From: Desulfovibrio desulfuricans DSM 642
GTDB taxonomy: Bacteria; Desulfobacterota; Desulfovibrionia; Desulfovibrionales; Desulfovibrionaceae
Reading direction: 5' to 3'
Assembly (NCBI RefSeq): GCF_000420465.1
Contig: NZ_ATUZ01000011.1
Location: forward strand, 372,001-436,000
DNA length: 64,000 bases
The notes beneath the pieces were generated by a model. It made no database searches. It worked only from the letters and a program-made list of their open reading frames with translations, and was not told the origin of the DNA. This document shows, piece after piece, positions 1-7,881 of this stretch (position 1 is its first letter; every line of letters begins with the position of its first letter). Both the position numbers and the translations under genes were made by a program.

Positions 1-798
1 GAAGCGCTATCGCGCGCCAAGGCCATGACCCCGCCCGACGCCATGCTCTGGCTGTGGTGGGATTGGGGCTATGCCGCCAACCACTTTGCCCAGCGGCAGA
101 CCATTGCTGATGGGGCGCAGCATGCAGGGCCGTCCCTCTATCTGCCCGCAGCGGTTTTTGCCACCGACAATCCGCGCTTTGCGCGCCAGATCATCCGCTA
201 TACGGCCCAGTGCGGCAACGAGCCGGGCAAGGTGTTTGAAGGTCTGGATGGTGAAGGTGCACAGGCGCTTATGGACAATCTGCGCTCGCCCGAAACCCCG
301 CTCATTGAAAACAAGGGGCGGCTCTATGTGGTGGTGAGTTTTGAAATGCTGCGGCTTGGCTTCTGGATAAGCAATTTCGGCAACTGGAATTTTCTTACCC
401 GTGCGGGCGAAGGCGGGGCGCTTTCCATCGTGCCGCAGGCCCTTGCCTACAAGCTTGATTCGGGCGAGGTACGGCTTGAGGGCAACAGCAGCGCCATTTA
501 TGCCTCGTCCATCAGCGTGTTTGAAGAAACCGGCGTGACGCGCCGCAACTATATTCAGGACTGGTTTGACGCGCACCCCTCGGCAACGCCCGAAGAACAG
601 CACGAATTTCTTTCCAAGCGCCGCAACATCAACTTTCTTTTCAACCGCGTAACGGACGAAAAGCTTGCCATGGATGCGGGCCTGTACAATTCGCTGATGG
701 TGCAGCTTTTGGTGGGCGACCCGCAGGATCCGCGAGTTTCGCCCTATTTCAAGCTGGTGTACGACAACGTGTTCGCCAGGATTTACGAAGTGTTGTAG
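1..798 (+). CDS. pglB: PglB/STT3-type oligosaccharyltransferase, C-terminal part (5' end outside window)
   Basis: The frame is open from the first base, so this is the last 265 residues of a longer protein. The STT3/PglB signature appears as WWDWGY at visible residues 19-24 (family form WWDYG). After it comes a soluble periplasmic domain resembling the C-terminal region of Campylobacter PglB, including a stretch YNSLMVQLLVGD near the end. The family transfers lipid-linked oligosaccharide onto Asn in N-X-S/T sequons of exported proteins; the multi-span membrane domain would lie upstream. Single-subunit PglB enzymes are known in Desulfovibrio. Identification is firm from the motif and length; glycan and targets cannot be read here. 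Confidence 0.85.
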   Translation, partial: EALSRAKAMTPPDAMLWLWWDWGYAANHFAQRQTIADGAQHAGPSLYLPAAVFATDNPRFARQIIRYTAQCGNEPGKVFEGLDGEGAQALMDNLRSPETPLIENKGRLYVVVSFEMLRLGFWISNFGNWNFLTRAGEGGALSIVPQALAYKLDSGEVRLEGNSSAIYASSISVFEETGVTRRNYIQDWFDAHPSATPEEQHEFLSKRRNINFLFNRVTDEKLAMDAGLYNSLMVQLLVGDPQDPRVSPYFKLVYDNVFARIYEVL

Positions 799-820
799 GC
801 GGTCGCGCTTGCGGGCCGCC
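798..820 (+). terminator. Weak hairpin after pglB
   Basis: GGCGG (798-802) pairs with CCGCC (816-820) directly at the pglB stop. There is no T-run, so it is only a possible terminator. The rest of the convergent gap to rlmH holds a small inverted repeat TGTAC/GTACA at 897-913 and nothing else recognisable. Confidence 0.3.
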
Positions 821-979
821 GCATGTGCAATCAAGGGCAGTCTAACTGGATGATTTTGCGCCAAGGGCAAGGAAAAAGGTTTTTTTGCGAAAGAAGTGTA
901 CTCTTACGGTACATGACTGGAGTAAAAATAACCTTTTGACGCAGCCAGTTGGAAAAAAGAAGCAGTTAGAGACAGACCT

Positions 980-1453
980 CTAGTGGTGGTACGGAACCTT
1001 GCGCAAGATGCATTCCGCCCGGTAAAGCTGCTCAAGCAGCACCACGCGGGCCAGCTCGTGCGGCAGGGTCATGTGCGAAAGGCTGATGCAGCGGCTGGCG
1101 CGCTGGCGCACGGCTTCATCCAGCCCCCATGCGCCGCCCACGATAAAGCAGGCTCTGCCCCTGGCATCATGATCCATCTGGCGCAGCAGGTCAGCCAGCT
1201 GGGGCGAGGTGAGGTGCTGGCCGCGTTCGTCAAGGACGAGCGCTATGTCCTGCGGGTCGAGGGCCTCAATGATGCGGCGTCCTTCAAGGGCGTTGCGCTG
1301 ATCCGGCGGCAGGGCGGAATCGCCGTCGCGTACTTCGGTTATGTCCAGCTTGCGCCAACGGGTGATGCGTGTGGCATAGTGGGCTGCGGCGTCCTTCCAG
1401 AACGGCGTTTTCAGTTTGCCTACACTTATGTATTTCAAGGGTTTGCCAGTCAT
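980..1453 (-). CDS. rlmH: 23S rRNA (pseudouridine1915-N3)-methyltransferase RlmH
   Basis: 157 residues, the usual RlmH length. It is a SPOUT methyltransferase that methylates pseudouridine 1915 in helix 69 of 23S rRNA. The SAM-binding trefoil-knot region is visible as FIVGGAWGLDEAV about residues 102-114, and the family ending LEQLYRAECILRKVPYHH is intact. GAGAAG before the ATG can serve as ribosome binding site. The start codon overlaps that of the divergent tsaC gene, so each promoter must lie inside the other gene. Confidence 0.95.
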   Translation of the reverse strand: MTGKPLKYISVGKLKTPFWKDAAAHYATRITRWRKLDITEVRDGDSALPPDQRNALEGRRIIEALDPQDIALVLDERGQHLTSPQLADLLRQMDHDARGRACFIVGGAWGLDEAVRQRASRCISLSHMTLPHELARVVLLEQLYRAECILRKVPYHH

Positions 1454-2204
1454 GTCTTCTCATGTTTCGTTAAATATGGCGGATGACGGGCCTGAACGCT
1501 GCTCCAGCCCGGATGCCGGGATGGAGCTTGCAGCTGCGGCGCGTTTTTTGCGTAACGGCGGCGTGCTCGTGTTTCCAACGGAGACGTTCTACGGGCTGGG
1601 CTGCCTTGCCGCCAACGCGGAAGCCGTGGCAAGGGTGTATCAGTTGAAGCAGCGGCCCGTCCACAAACCCTTGCCCCTGCTGGCGGCGCAGCCGGCGCAG
1701 GTGGACGCCGTGGCGGAACTTGCCGCCATGCCCAAGGGGCTTTTGACCTTCTGGCCCGGCCCGCTCACGGTTTTACTGCCTGCCCGTCCCTGTCTACCCC
1801 CGGCGCTGGTCAACGGACAGGGGCTTGCGGCGGTGCGCGTGACGCCGCACCCACTGGCTGCGCAACTGGCGGAGCAGGCTGGTGGCGCGCTTACGGCAAG
1901 CAGCGCCAACCTCAGCGGCGGTGCGCCTGTATGCTCTCCGGACACGCTTGATCCGGCCCTGCTGGAGGCCTTGCGCCGCATGGCTCAGGGCATGACGTGC
2001 CCTGCCGGATGCGCGGCGCAGGCAGCAAAAACAGCAGTTCCCCTGCCATTGGCTCTTGGCGGGCCGCTGCCCGCTGGCGGCTTGCCGTCAACCGTGGTGG
2101 AACCTTTGAGCGGCGGGGATGGCGGGGCAGGGCGGCTGCGGATAGTGCGGGCCGGTGCTGTGAATACCGCAGCCCTTGAGGCTGCGGGTTTCACGCTGGA
2201 GTGA
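1452..2204 (+). CDS. tsaC: Sua5/YciO/YrdC-family L-threonylcarbamoyladenylate synthase
   Basis: About 250 residues. The family makes threonylcarbamoyl-AMP from threonine, bicarbonate and ATP for the t6A37 modification of ANN-decoding tRNAs. Visible family motifs are VFPTETFYGLGC, the KQRPVHKPL lysine motif, WPGPLTVLLP, and LTASSANLSGG. The C-terminal half is a shorter, Ala/Gly-rich linker rather than a full Sua5 domain. I chose ATG 1452 because AAGGG lies 10 bases before it; ATG 1476 is the alternative. The start codon overlaps the divergent rlmH start. Confidence 0.88.
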   Translation: MSSHVSLNMADDGPERCSSPDAGMELAAAARFLRNGGVLVFPTETFYGLGCLAANAEAVARVYQLKQRPVHKPLPLLAAQPAQVDAVAELAAMPKGLLTFWPGPLTVLLPARPCLPPALVNGQGLAAVRVTPHPLAAQLAEQAGGALTASSANLSGGAPVCSPDTLDPALLEALRRMAQGMTCPAGCAAQAAKTAVPLPLALGGPLPAGGLPSTVVEPLSGGDGGAGRLRIVRAGAVNTAALEAAGFTLE

Positions 2205-2216
2205 CCTCCTGACGGG

Positions 2217-2864
2217 CTACGCGGCGGAGGCCGCGTTTTTTACAAAAACCTGCCTGCGCACAAGAGAATTTAAATATCCGTCTTCACGCCGGGACAGGCC
2301 GTGCGCGGCGCAGATTTCAGCATAAGCTTCAGTCAGGCCGTCCTTATGTTTTGCCGAAGTCATGACAAAGGGATAGAGCAAGAGGCCCAGGCCCAGCAGC
2401 CGTGGGCGGGCAATATCCACCAGCAGAAAAATGCCATCAGGGGCAAGCATTCGCGCGGCATTGGCAATGGCGGTGCGTCGTGTTTGGGGATTTGCCTCAT
2501 GCAGCGCCATGGCGGTCATGATGATATTGAACGTGCCGTCAGGAAAGCATGCTTCGTCCATGGACGCTACGCTGAAATGAAGGTTGTTGGGATATTCTTT
2601 CTGGCGGTATTGTGCGCGGGCGATCTGGTTTTCGGCAAGGTCAAGGCCATGGATGCGGCATTGGGGCGAGGATTGCGCGGCAAGCGCAAAAGTCAGGGAA
2701 CCTGTGCCGCAGCCAAGATCCAGAGCCGACATTTCCGGGCCAAGCGCCAAACCTTTGACCGCCGCCTCATAAAAAGACGCATTCAGCCCGAACAATCGGG
2801 CAAAAATATCGTAGCTCTGTCCAGAAACAAGACCATTAAAAGCAGTACCCTTGTCAGTGTTCAT
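2217..2864 (-). CDS. Class I SAM-dependent methyltransferase
   Basis: 215 residues from the ATG giving MNTDKG. Motif I is ALDLGCGTG, followed by an acidic residue in HGLDLAENQ and motif SVASMDEACFPDG, which is the ordinary class I (UbiE/COQ5-like) Rossmann pattern. The substrate cannot be told. It follows marR on the same strand with a 74-base gap holding two palindromes (2879-2893 and 2906-2920), so it is probably controlled by that MarR and perhaps by a second repressor. An upstream in-frame start at 2918 would read through both palindromes and is less likely. Confidence 0.8.
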   Translation of the reverse strand: MNTDKGTAFNGLVSGQSYDIFARLFGLNASFYEAAVKGLALGPEMSALDLGCGTGSLTFALAAQSSPQCRIHGLDLAENQIARAQYRQKEYPNNLHFSVASMDEACFPDGTFNIIMTAMALHEANPQTRRTAIANAARMLAPDGIFLLVDIARPRLLGLGLLLYPFVMTSAKHKDGLTEAYAEICAAHGLSRREDGYLNSLVRRQVFVKNAASAA

Positions 2865-2878
2865 AATACCTCGCATGT

Positions 2879-2893
2879 GACCGAAGTTCGGTC
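2879..2893. promoter_or_regulatory. Palindrome GACCGA-N3-TCGGTC before methyltransferase
   Basis: GACCGAAGTTCGGTC is a perfect 7-bp inverted repeat around one G, 14 bases upstream of the methyltransferase ATG. Its half-sites GACCGA and TCGGTC are the same as in the core of the TetR operator at 18946-18968, so the same TetR protein could bind here. That link is inference. Confidence 0.5.
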
Positions 2894-2905
2894 GATCTGG
2901 ATAAT

Positions 2906-2920
2906 GTATGGATACCAAAC
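2906..2920. promoter_or_regulatory. MarR box 2 (GTATGG-N3-CCAAAC)
   Basis: GTATGG, ATA, CCAAAC, inside a longer imperfect 21-bp palindrome from AATGT to ACATT. It repeats the box found before marR with one mismatch, and sits in the gap between marR and the methyltransferase gene. Confidence 0.6.
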
Positions 2921-2938
2921 ATTAGCAGCCAGAAAAGC

Positions 2939-3478
2939 CTATTTGACCTCCACCGCGTTAAGCTTCGCAAAGAGTTTTTCAAGAAAATCAGCAATGTCAG
3001 CGATTTCATGCTGTTGGCGTGCTCCCATGGCATTGTCTACCATGCAGTCAAGCTGGGAATGAAAATCCATGTGCTGTTTATGTGCGGCCTTGCCCTTTTC
3101 CGTCAAAAACACATTGAGACGGGTCATTTTCAGCGGGTCTTTGGCCTTGTAGGCCAGGCCCTTGCGCTCAAGCCTGCGCAACAGCTCAGAAACGCTGCCC
3201 TTGGTGACGCCCAGTTGCTCGGCCAGTCCACCCACATGGATGCCCTCATTGTTGTGGATAGCCATGATTGTGTGGATTTCCGCCAGATGGATGTCCACAT
3301 CGGTGCCGAATTTGCTGCACTGGCGCTCAAGCTCATAAAACCGGGTCACTATGCCCAGCAGCGAGATGCTGATCGGCGCGCTGCGCGTAGAGTGGGCGGC
3401 AGCATGCCCCATAGTTTTGATCATGGATTTCTGGATGCGCAGTTCAACGGCGGTTTTTTTATGGCAGTCATTTTTCAT
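2939..3478 (-). CDS. MarR-family transcriptional regulator
   Basis: 179 residues with a central winged helix-turn-helix: IHVGGLAEQLGVTKGSVSEL is the recognition helix region, followed by LRRLERKGLAYKAKDP and a wing with RLNVFLTEKG, all typical of MarR. N- and C-terminal helices for dimerisation flank it. The N terminus is about 40 residues longer than usual; an internal start (MIKTMG or MGHAAA) is possible, but the ATG at 3478 is used here because the operator lies just before it. Its own promoter carries a perfect box at 3488-3502 and its neighbour has a second one, which suggests autoregulation and control of the methyltransferase. Confidence 0.88.
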   Translation of the reverse strand: MKNDCHKKTAVELRIQKSMIKTMGHAAAHSTRSAPISISLLGIVTRFYELERQCSKFGTDVDIHLAEIHTIMAIHNNEGIHVGGLAEQLGVTKGSVSELLRRLERKGLAYKAKDPLKMTRLNVFLTEKGKAAHKQHMDFHSQLDCMVDNAMGARQQHEIADIADFLEKLFAKLNAVEVK

Positions 3479-3487
3479 GGCGTTTTA

Positions 3488-3502
3488 GTATGGCATCCAT
3501 AC
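3488..3502. promoter_or_regulatory. MarR box 1 (GTATGG-N3-CCATAC)
   Basis: A perfect inverted repeat, extended to 7 bp per arm as AGTATGG / CCATACT at 3487-3503, begins 9 bases upstream of the marR ATG. This position fits autorepression by MarR. The divergent Nudix gene starts 130 bases further on. Confidence 0.7.
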
Positions 3503-3633
3503 TTTTTTGTCAATTGCCGCGCGGGGCAGTAATTGACAGATTAGCGGCATTTGCTCCCGGCGCTTGCGGCGCGGGGCATGCTGGCTTAGTATGCGGCAGT
3601 TGCGCGCGATGGCGCGAACCATACGGAGAACGC

Positions 3634-4164
3634 ATGAAACGCAAGGTTATCTGCCCGCATTGCGGCGAGCCTTATTCCAGCTACAAAAATCCCACGCCCA
3701 CGGCGGATGTGGTTATCTATTCGCCTGATCGCGGGGTGGTCATCATCAGACGCGCCAACGAACCAGTGGGCTTTGCCCTGCCCGGCGGTTTTATTGAAGA
3801 GGGCGAATGCGCGGAAGCCGCCGCAGTGCGCGAAATGCGTGAAGAAACAGGGCTGGATGTGGAGCTGACCGGGCTTTTGGGCGTGTATTCCAGGCCTGAC
3901 CGTGACCCCCGCCAGCACACGCTGACCGTTGCTTTTACAGGCAGGCCGCACAATCCCGAAGCCTTGTGCGCCGGGGACGATGCGGCCCACGCGGCGTATT
4001 ATCCTCTGGATGCCCTGCCGCAGCCGCTGGTGTTTGACCATGCGCAGATTCTGGCAGATTTCAGGGCCATGCTGGCTGGCAAGCGAACGCTTGCCGGCAT
4101 ACAGCCATCATTTGACGCGGTTGCCGGAGCAGCCGGAACCTGCGGGGAAGGGACGCATTCATGA
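3634..4164 (+). CDS. Nudix hydrolase
   Basis: 176 residues. A complete Nudix box starts at GGFIEEGE and continues through REMREETGL, the Mg2+-binding helix for hydrolysis of nucleoside-diphosphate-linked compounds. The N terminus has CPHCGEPYSSYKNP, as in NADH pyrophosphatase-like or ADP-ribose pyrophosphatase-like members that carry a short metal-ribbon remnant. The ATG at 3634 has GGAG seven bases upstream, which decides it over longer in-frame starts. The stop overlaps the ubiD start by 4 bases (ATGA), so translation is coupled. Confidence 0.85.
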   Translation: MKRKVICPHCGEPYSSYKNPTPTADVVIYSPDRGVVIIRRANEPVGFALPGGFIEEGECAEAAAVREMREETGLDVELTGLLGVYSRPDRDPRQHTLTVAFTGRPHNPEALCAGDDAAHAAYYPLDALPQPLVFDHAQILADFRAMLAGKRTLAGIQPSFDAVAGAAGTCGEGTHS

Positions 4165-6035
4165 GTTATCGCAATCTTCAGGAATGCGTTGCCGATCTTG
4201 AGGCCCATGGCCATCTGGTGCGCGTTGACGCCGAGGTTGAGCCGCATCTGGAGCTGGCCGCCATCCAGCGGCGCGCCTTTCGCGCCAAGGCTCCGGCTCT
4301 GCTGTTTACGCGGGTCAAGGGCACGCCCTTTCCCATGCTCTCCAATCTTTTTGGCACCCGTGAACGGCTGCATTTTATTTTTCGCCGCAGCCTGCCTGCG
4401 GTGGAGGCTGTGCTGACCGCCAAGGCCGACCCGGCAGCAGCCATGAAGCGCCCGCTGCAGTCGCTCAAGGCTCTGCCCGGTCTGCTGAACATGCTGCCGA
4501 GTGTGAGCCGGGTGCGCGCGGAACAGGCGGCGGCAGTGGCCCCTGTGCTGGAATGTCAGTGCAAACTGGCCGACCTGCCTCAGCTAGTCTGCTGGCCCAT
4601 GGACGGCGGCCCTTTCATTACACTGCCTCTGGTGTACAGTGAAGACCCCGCCAATCCCGGTGCGGACGCCTCCAACCTCGGCATGTACCGTGTGCAGCTT
4701 GGCGGCAACGAGTACGCGGCGGACGAGGTGGGGCTACATTATCAGATTCACCGGGGCATAGGGGCGCACCACGCCCGTGCGCTGGAAATGGGCAAACCTC
4801 TGCCCGTGCATATTTATGTGGGCGGGCCGCCCAGCCTCACCGTGGCTGCGGTCATGCCCCTGCCCGAAGGGCTTTCTGAACTGCGGTTTGCCGGTTTGCT
4901 CGGCGGCAGGCGCACAGAGATGGCCGCTGTGCCGGGCTTGCCCCTGCCAGTGCTTGCGCAGGCGGATTTTTGCATCAGCGGGCATGTGCTGCCCCAGTGC
5001 AAGCCTGAAGGGCCTTTTGGCGACCATGTGGGTTATTACAGCCTTGCGCATGACTTCCCCGTGCTCAAGGTGGACGCCGTCTATCACCGCAAAGGAGCCA
5101 TCTGGCCCTTTACCGCCGTGGGCCGCCCGCCGCAGGAAGATACGGTCTTTGGCGACTTTATCCATGAACTCACAGGGCCGCTGGTGCCCCAGGTTTTTCA
5201 GGGCGTGTGCGACGTGCATGCCGTGGACGCAGCCGGGGTGCATCCGCTGCTGCTGGCCGTGGGCAGCGAACGCTATACGCCCTATGAAGACGAGCGCCGC
5301 CCGCGCGAACTGATCACTGCGGGCCTGCATCTGCTTGGAACCACCCAGACGGCCCTGGCAAAGTATGTTTTTCTTGTGGCGCACGAAGACGCGCCGGGCC
5401 TCACCGCCCGCGATGTGCCCGCATTTTTGCGGCATTTGCTGGAGCGGGTTGATTTTTCGCGTGATCTGCACTTCATCACCCGCAGCACCAATGATACGCT
5501 GGACTACACAGGCAGCGCGCTTAACGAAGGCTCCAAACTTGTGTGGGCCTCAGCTGGCAAAAAGCGGCGCGAGCTTGGGTGCGAACTTTCCGGCCTTGCC
5601 GCTGATCTGCCGCCTCTGCCGGATGGCTTTGGCCCGGTGCGCGTGTGCGGCCCCGGCCTTGTTGCCATTGGCGGGCCGAGGCATGCCCTTGATCGCAGCC
5701 AGCCCGACCCGCAGATGGAAGCGCTTGCGCAGGCACTGGCCCAGTGGCCGGGCCGCGAGGCCTTCCCGCTTGTAATAGTGGCGGACGATGCGGACTTTTG
5801 CGCCGCCAATCTGGATAATTTTTTGTGGGTGGCCTTTACCCGGTCAGACCCGGCCACAGACGTGTATGGCGCTCAAGCCGCCACACGGGCCAGGCACTGG
5901 TCGTGCGAAGCGCCGCTGCTCATCGACGCACGCCTGAAGCCCTTCCATGCCCCCCCACTGGAAGAGGAACCGGCGGTCATACGCAAGGTGGAAGCCCTGG
6001 CAGCGCCGGGCGGCCCCTTACATAACTACTTGTAA
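4161..6035 (+). CDS. ubiD: UbiD-family (prenylated-FMN-dependent) decarboxylase
   Basis: 624 residues. UbiD-family features run through the protein: NLGMYRVQLGGNEYAADE, then HYQIHRGIGAHHARA, VHIYVGGPPSLTVAA, PFGDHVGYYSLAHDFPV, and FTAVGRPPQEDTVFGDFIHE. Members use prenyl-FMN to decarboxylate aromatic or alpha,beta-unsaturated acids; in quinone biosynthesis this is the 4-hydroxy-3-polyprenylbenzoate or menaquinone-precursor step. It is about 130 residues longer than E. coli UbiD, and the last part (from about residue 490) is less conserved. The UbiX partner is not in the window, so the exact substrate is open. Confidence 0.85.
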   Translation: MSYRNLQECVADLEAHGHLVRVDAEVEPHLELAAIQRRAFRAKAPALLFTRVKGTPFPMLSNLFGTRERLHFIFRRSLPAVEAVLTAKADPAAAMKRPLQSLKALPGLLNMLPSVSRVRAEQAAAVAPVLECQCKLADLPQLVCWPMDGGPFITLPLVYSEDPANPGADASNLGMYRVQLGGNEYAADEVGLHYQIHRGIGAHHARALEMGKPLPVHIYVGGPPSLTVAAVMPLPEGLSELRFAGLLGGRRTEMAAVPGLPLPVLAQADFCISGHVLPQCKPEGPFGDHVGYYSLAHDFPVLKVDAVYHRKGAIWPFTAVGRPPQEDTVFGDFIHELTGPLVPQVFQGVCDVHAVDAAGVHPLLLAVGSERYTPYEDERRPRELITAGLHLLGTTQTALAKYVFLVAHEDAPGLTARDVPAFLRHLLERVDFSRDLHFITRSTNDTLDYTGSALNEGSKLVWASAGKKRRELGCELSGLAADLPPLPDGFGPVRVCGPGLVAIGGPRHALDRSQPDPQMEALAQALAQWPGREAFPLVIVADDADFCAANLDNFLWVAFTRSDPATDVYGAQAATRARHWSCEAPLLIDARLKPFHAPPLEEEPAVIRKVEALAAPGGPLHNYL

Positions 6036-6053
6036 CCTGGGGGAGGCATCGGC

Positions 6054-7733
6054 ATGAAAATCGCCCTATTGCAGTGCAATACCGTTACCGGCGACGTGGC
6101 CGGAAATCTGGAACGTATCATCAGCACCGCCCGTCAGGCTGGCGCAGCAGGAGCAAACCTGTGCGTTACGCCGGAGCTGGCGCTTTGCGGCGTGGCCCCC
6201 GGCCACTATCTGTGCGCTCAGGGTTTTGCGGCGGGTTGTCTCAAGGCTCTGGATATCATGGCCGCCGAACTCAAGGACGGCCCTTCCGTGCTGGTGGGCG
6301 CGCCTGTGCCCAGCGTGTATGCCTCTGGCCTGCTTTCCAACGCGGCAGTGCTGGTTGAAAAGGGCGGCTGGCAGGTTGTTTCGCGCAAGGTGTATCAGAA
6401 TCAGGGTCAGAACAGCGTGGCCGAATCCACAGATGAGGACGCACGCTATTTTGACCGCGGCATTTCGTGCGGCATCGTCACCATGGGCGGCTGGCGCATC
6501 GGCGTTGTGCTCTGCGAGGATGCCCAGAGTGAAGACGCTTCGTTCTGGAAAACCCGCTACGCCAGCGGTCATAATCCCTTGATGGAACTGGTGCAGCGCG
6601 GCGTGGACGCTCTTGTGCATATGGCGGCGGCGCCCTTCAGCGTGGGCGCGCAGGAAACGGACGAACACCTGCTTTCGCATGTGGCGGCGCGGCATCATGT
6701 GCATATGTTTTCGGTGAACATGGTGGGCGGCAACGACAGCCGCGTGTACAACGGGCAGAGCCTGGTTTTTGATCCCACAGGGCAGCTGCTTGCCCGGGGC
6801 AAGGCCTTTGAGGAAGACGTGCTCGTGGTGGACACCGCGCGCGGGCAGGGTGCTGTTAAAGCCCCGGAACCGCTGGCCGCCTGCGTTGAGGAAGATTACT
6901 GGCGCGCCCTTGTTCTCGGCACACGGGACTTTGTGCGCAAGTGCGGGGTGGAGAAAGGCATCGTAGCCATTTCCGGCGGCATGGATTCCGCCCTGGTGTG
7001 CAGCGTGGCGGTGGAGGCCCTTGGCGCGCAAAATGTCACCGGTGTGCTCCTGCCCTCGCCCCACAGCAGTGATGGCTCCCTGACGGACGCCGCCAAACTG
7101 GCGGAGAATCTGGGCATCGCCACAGTGACCCTGCCCATTGGCCCGCTTATGGATGCTTTTGCCACCGCGCTCAAGCCCGGCCTTGACCTCTTTGAAGAAA
7201 AGCCCGGCGACGTGACCTTTGAAAACGTGCAGGCCCGCATACGCGGCACGCTCATCACTTCGCTGGCCAACAGGGCCAATGCCCTTGTGCTCAACACGGG
7301 CAACAAGAGCGAGGGGGCCATGGGCTACTGCACCCTGTACGGCGATTCCGTGGGCGCGCTGGCCATTATCGGAGACCTGACCAAGACCCAGGTGTATGCT
7401 GTTGGCCGCTGGTACAACACCCATCGCGGGGCAGAGATCATCCCTGATGAAATTTTTACCAAGGCTCCTTCTGCGGAGCTGCGCCCCGGCCAGAAAGATT
7501 CGGACAGCCTGTTGCCCTATGAGGATCTGGATCCGATTCTTGAAGACCTGTTGCAGCCTGCGGAGGCGGAATCCGGCCCGCTTTCGGCGGCGCGCATGGA
7601 AGTGCGCGACAAGCTGTTCAGGGCTGAATTCAAGCGCCGTCAGGAGCCGTTGTCGCTTTACATGAGCCGCATGCCCTTTGGCGGCGGCTGGCAGACGCCC
7701 GTTGCCGGGCGTTTCAGCCTGCCCAATAAGTAG
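6054..7733 (+). CDS. nadE: NAD+ synthase, glutamine-hydrolysing
   Basis: 559 residues in two domains. Residues 1 to about 260 form a nitrilase-type glutaminase with Glu in TPELALCG, and the nucleophile Cys in VVLCEDAQ. From about residue 280 is the ATP-pyrophosphatase synthase domain with SGGMDSALV and NTGNKSEGAMGY. It converts nicotinic acid adenine dinucleotide to NAD+ using ammonia channelled from glutamine. GGGGGAGG lies just before the start, and the gene follows ubiD by 18 bases, so it probably shares that transcript. Confidence 0.95.
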   Translation: MKIALLQCNTVTGDVAGNLERIISTARQAGAAGANLCVTPELALCGVAPGHYLCAQGFAAGCLKALDIMAAELKDGPSVLVGAPVPSVYASGLLSNAAVLVEKGGWQVVSRKVYQNQGQNSVAESTDEDARYFDRGISCGIVTMGGWRIGVVLCEDAQSEDASFWKTRYASGHNPLMELVQRGVDALVHMAAAPFSVGAQETDEHLLSHVAARHHVHMFSVNMVGGNDSRVYNGQSLVFDPTGQLLARGKAFEEDVLVVDTARGQGAVKAPEPLAACVEEDYWRALVLGTRDFVRKCGVEKGIVAISGGMDSALVCSVAVEALGAQNVTGVLLPSPHSSDGSLTDAAKLAENLGIATVTLPIGPLMDAFATALKPGLDLFEEKPGDVTFENVQARIRGTLITSLANRANALVLNTGNKSEGAMGYCTLYGDSVGALAIIGDLTKTQVYAVGRWYNTHRGAEIIPDEIFTKAPSAELRPGQKDSDSLLPYEDLDPILEDLLQPAEAESGPLSAARMEVRDKLFRAEFKRRQEPLSLYMSRMPFGGGWQTPVAGRFSLPNK

Positions 7734-7787
7734 GCTGTATAAAAAAAGTATGGAAAAGGGCCTTGCGGCACAAGAGTTGCCGTATGG

Positions 7788-7813
7788 CCCGCCCCGAAGG
7801 GCGGGGGTTTTTT
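7788..7813 (+). terminator. Rho-independent terminator after nadE
   Basis: CCCGCCC (7788-7794) pairs with GGGCGGG (7799-7805) around CGAA and is followed by a run of six T. It ends the Nudix-ubiD-nadE transcript ahead of glpX. Confidence 0.85.
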
Positions 7814-7881
7814 CTTGAAGCCCGCAACGCACTGGGGTAAGAGCAATGTGTTGCACAACGCTGACCTGAGTGGAGGATATC

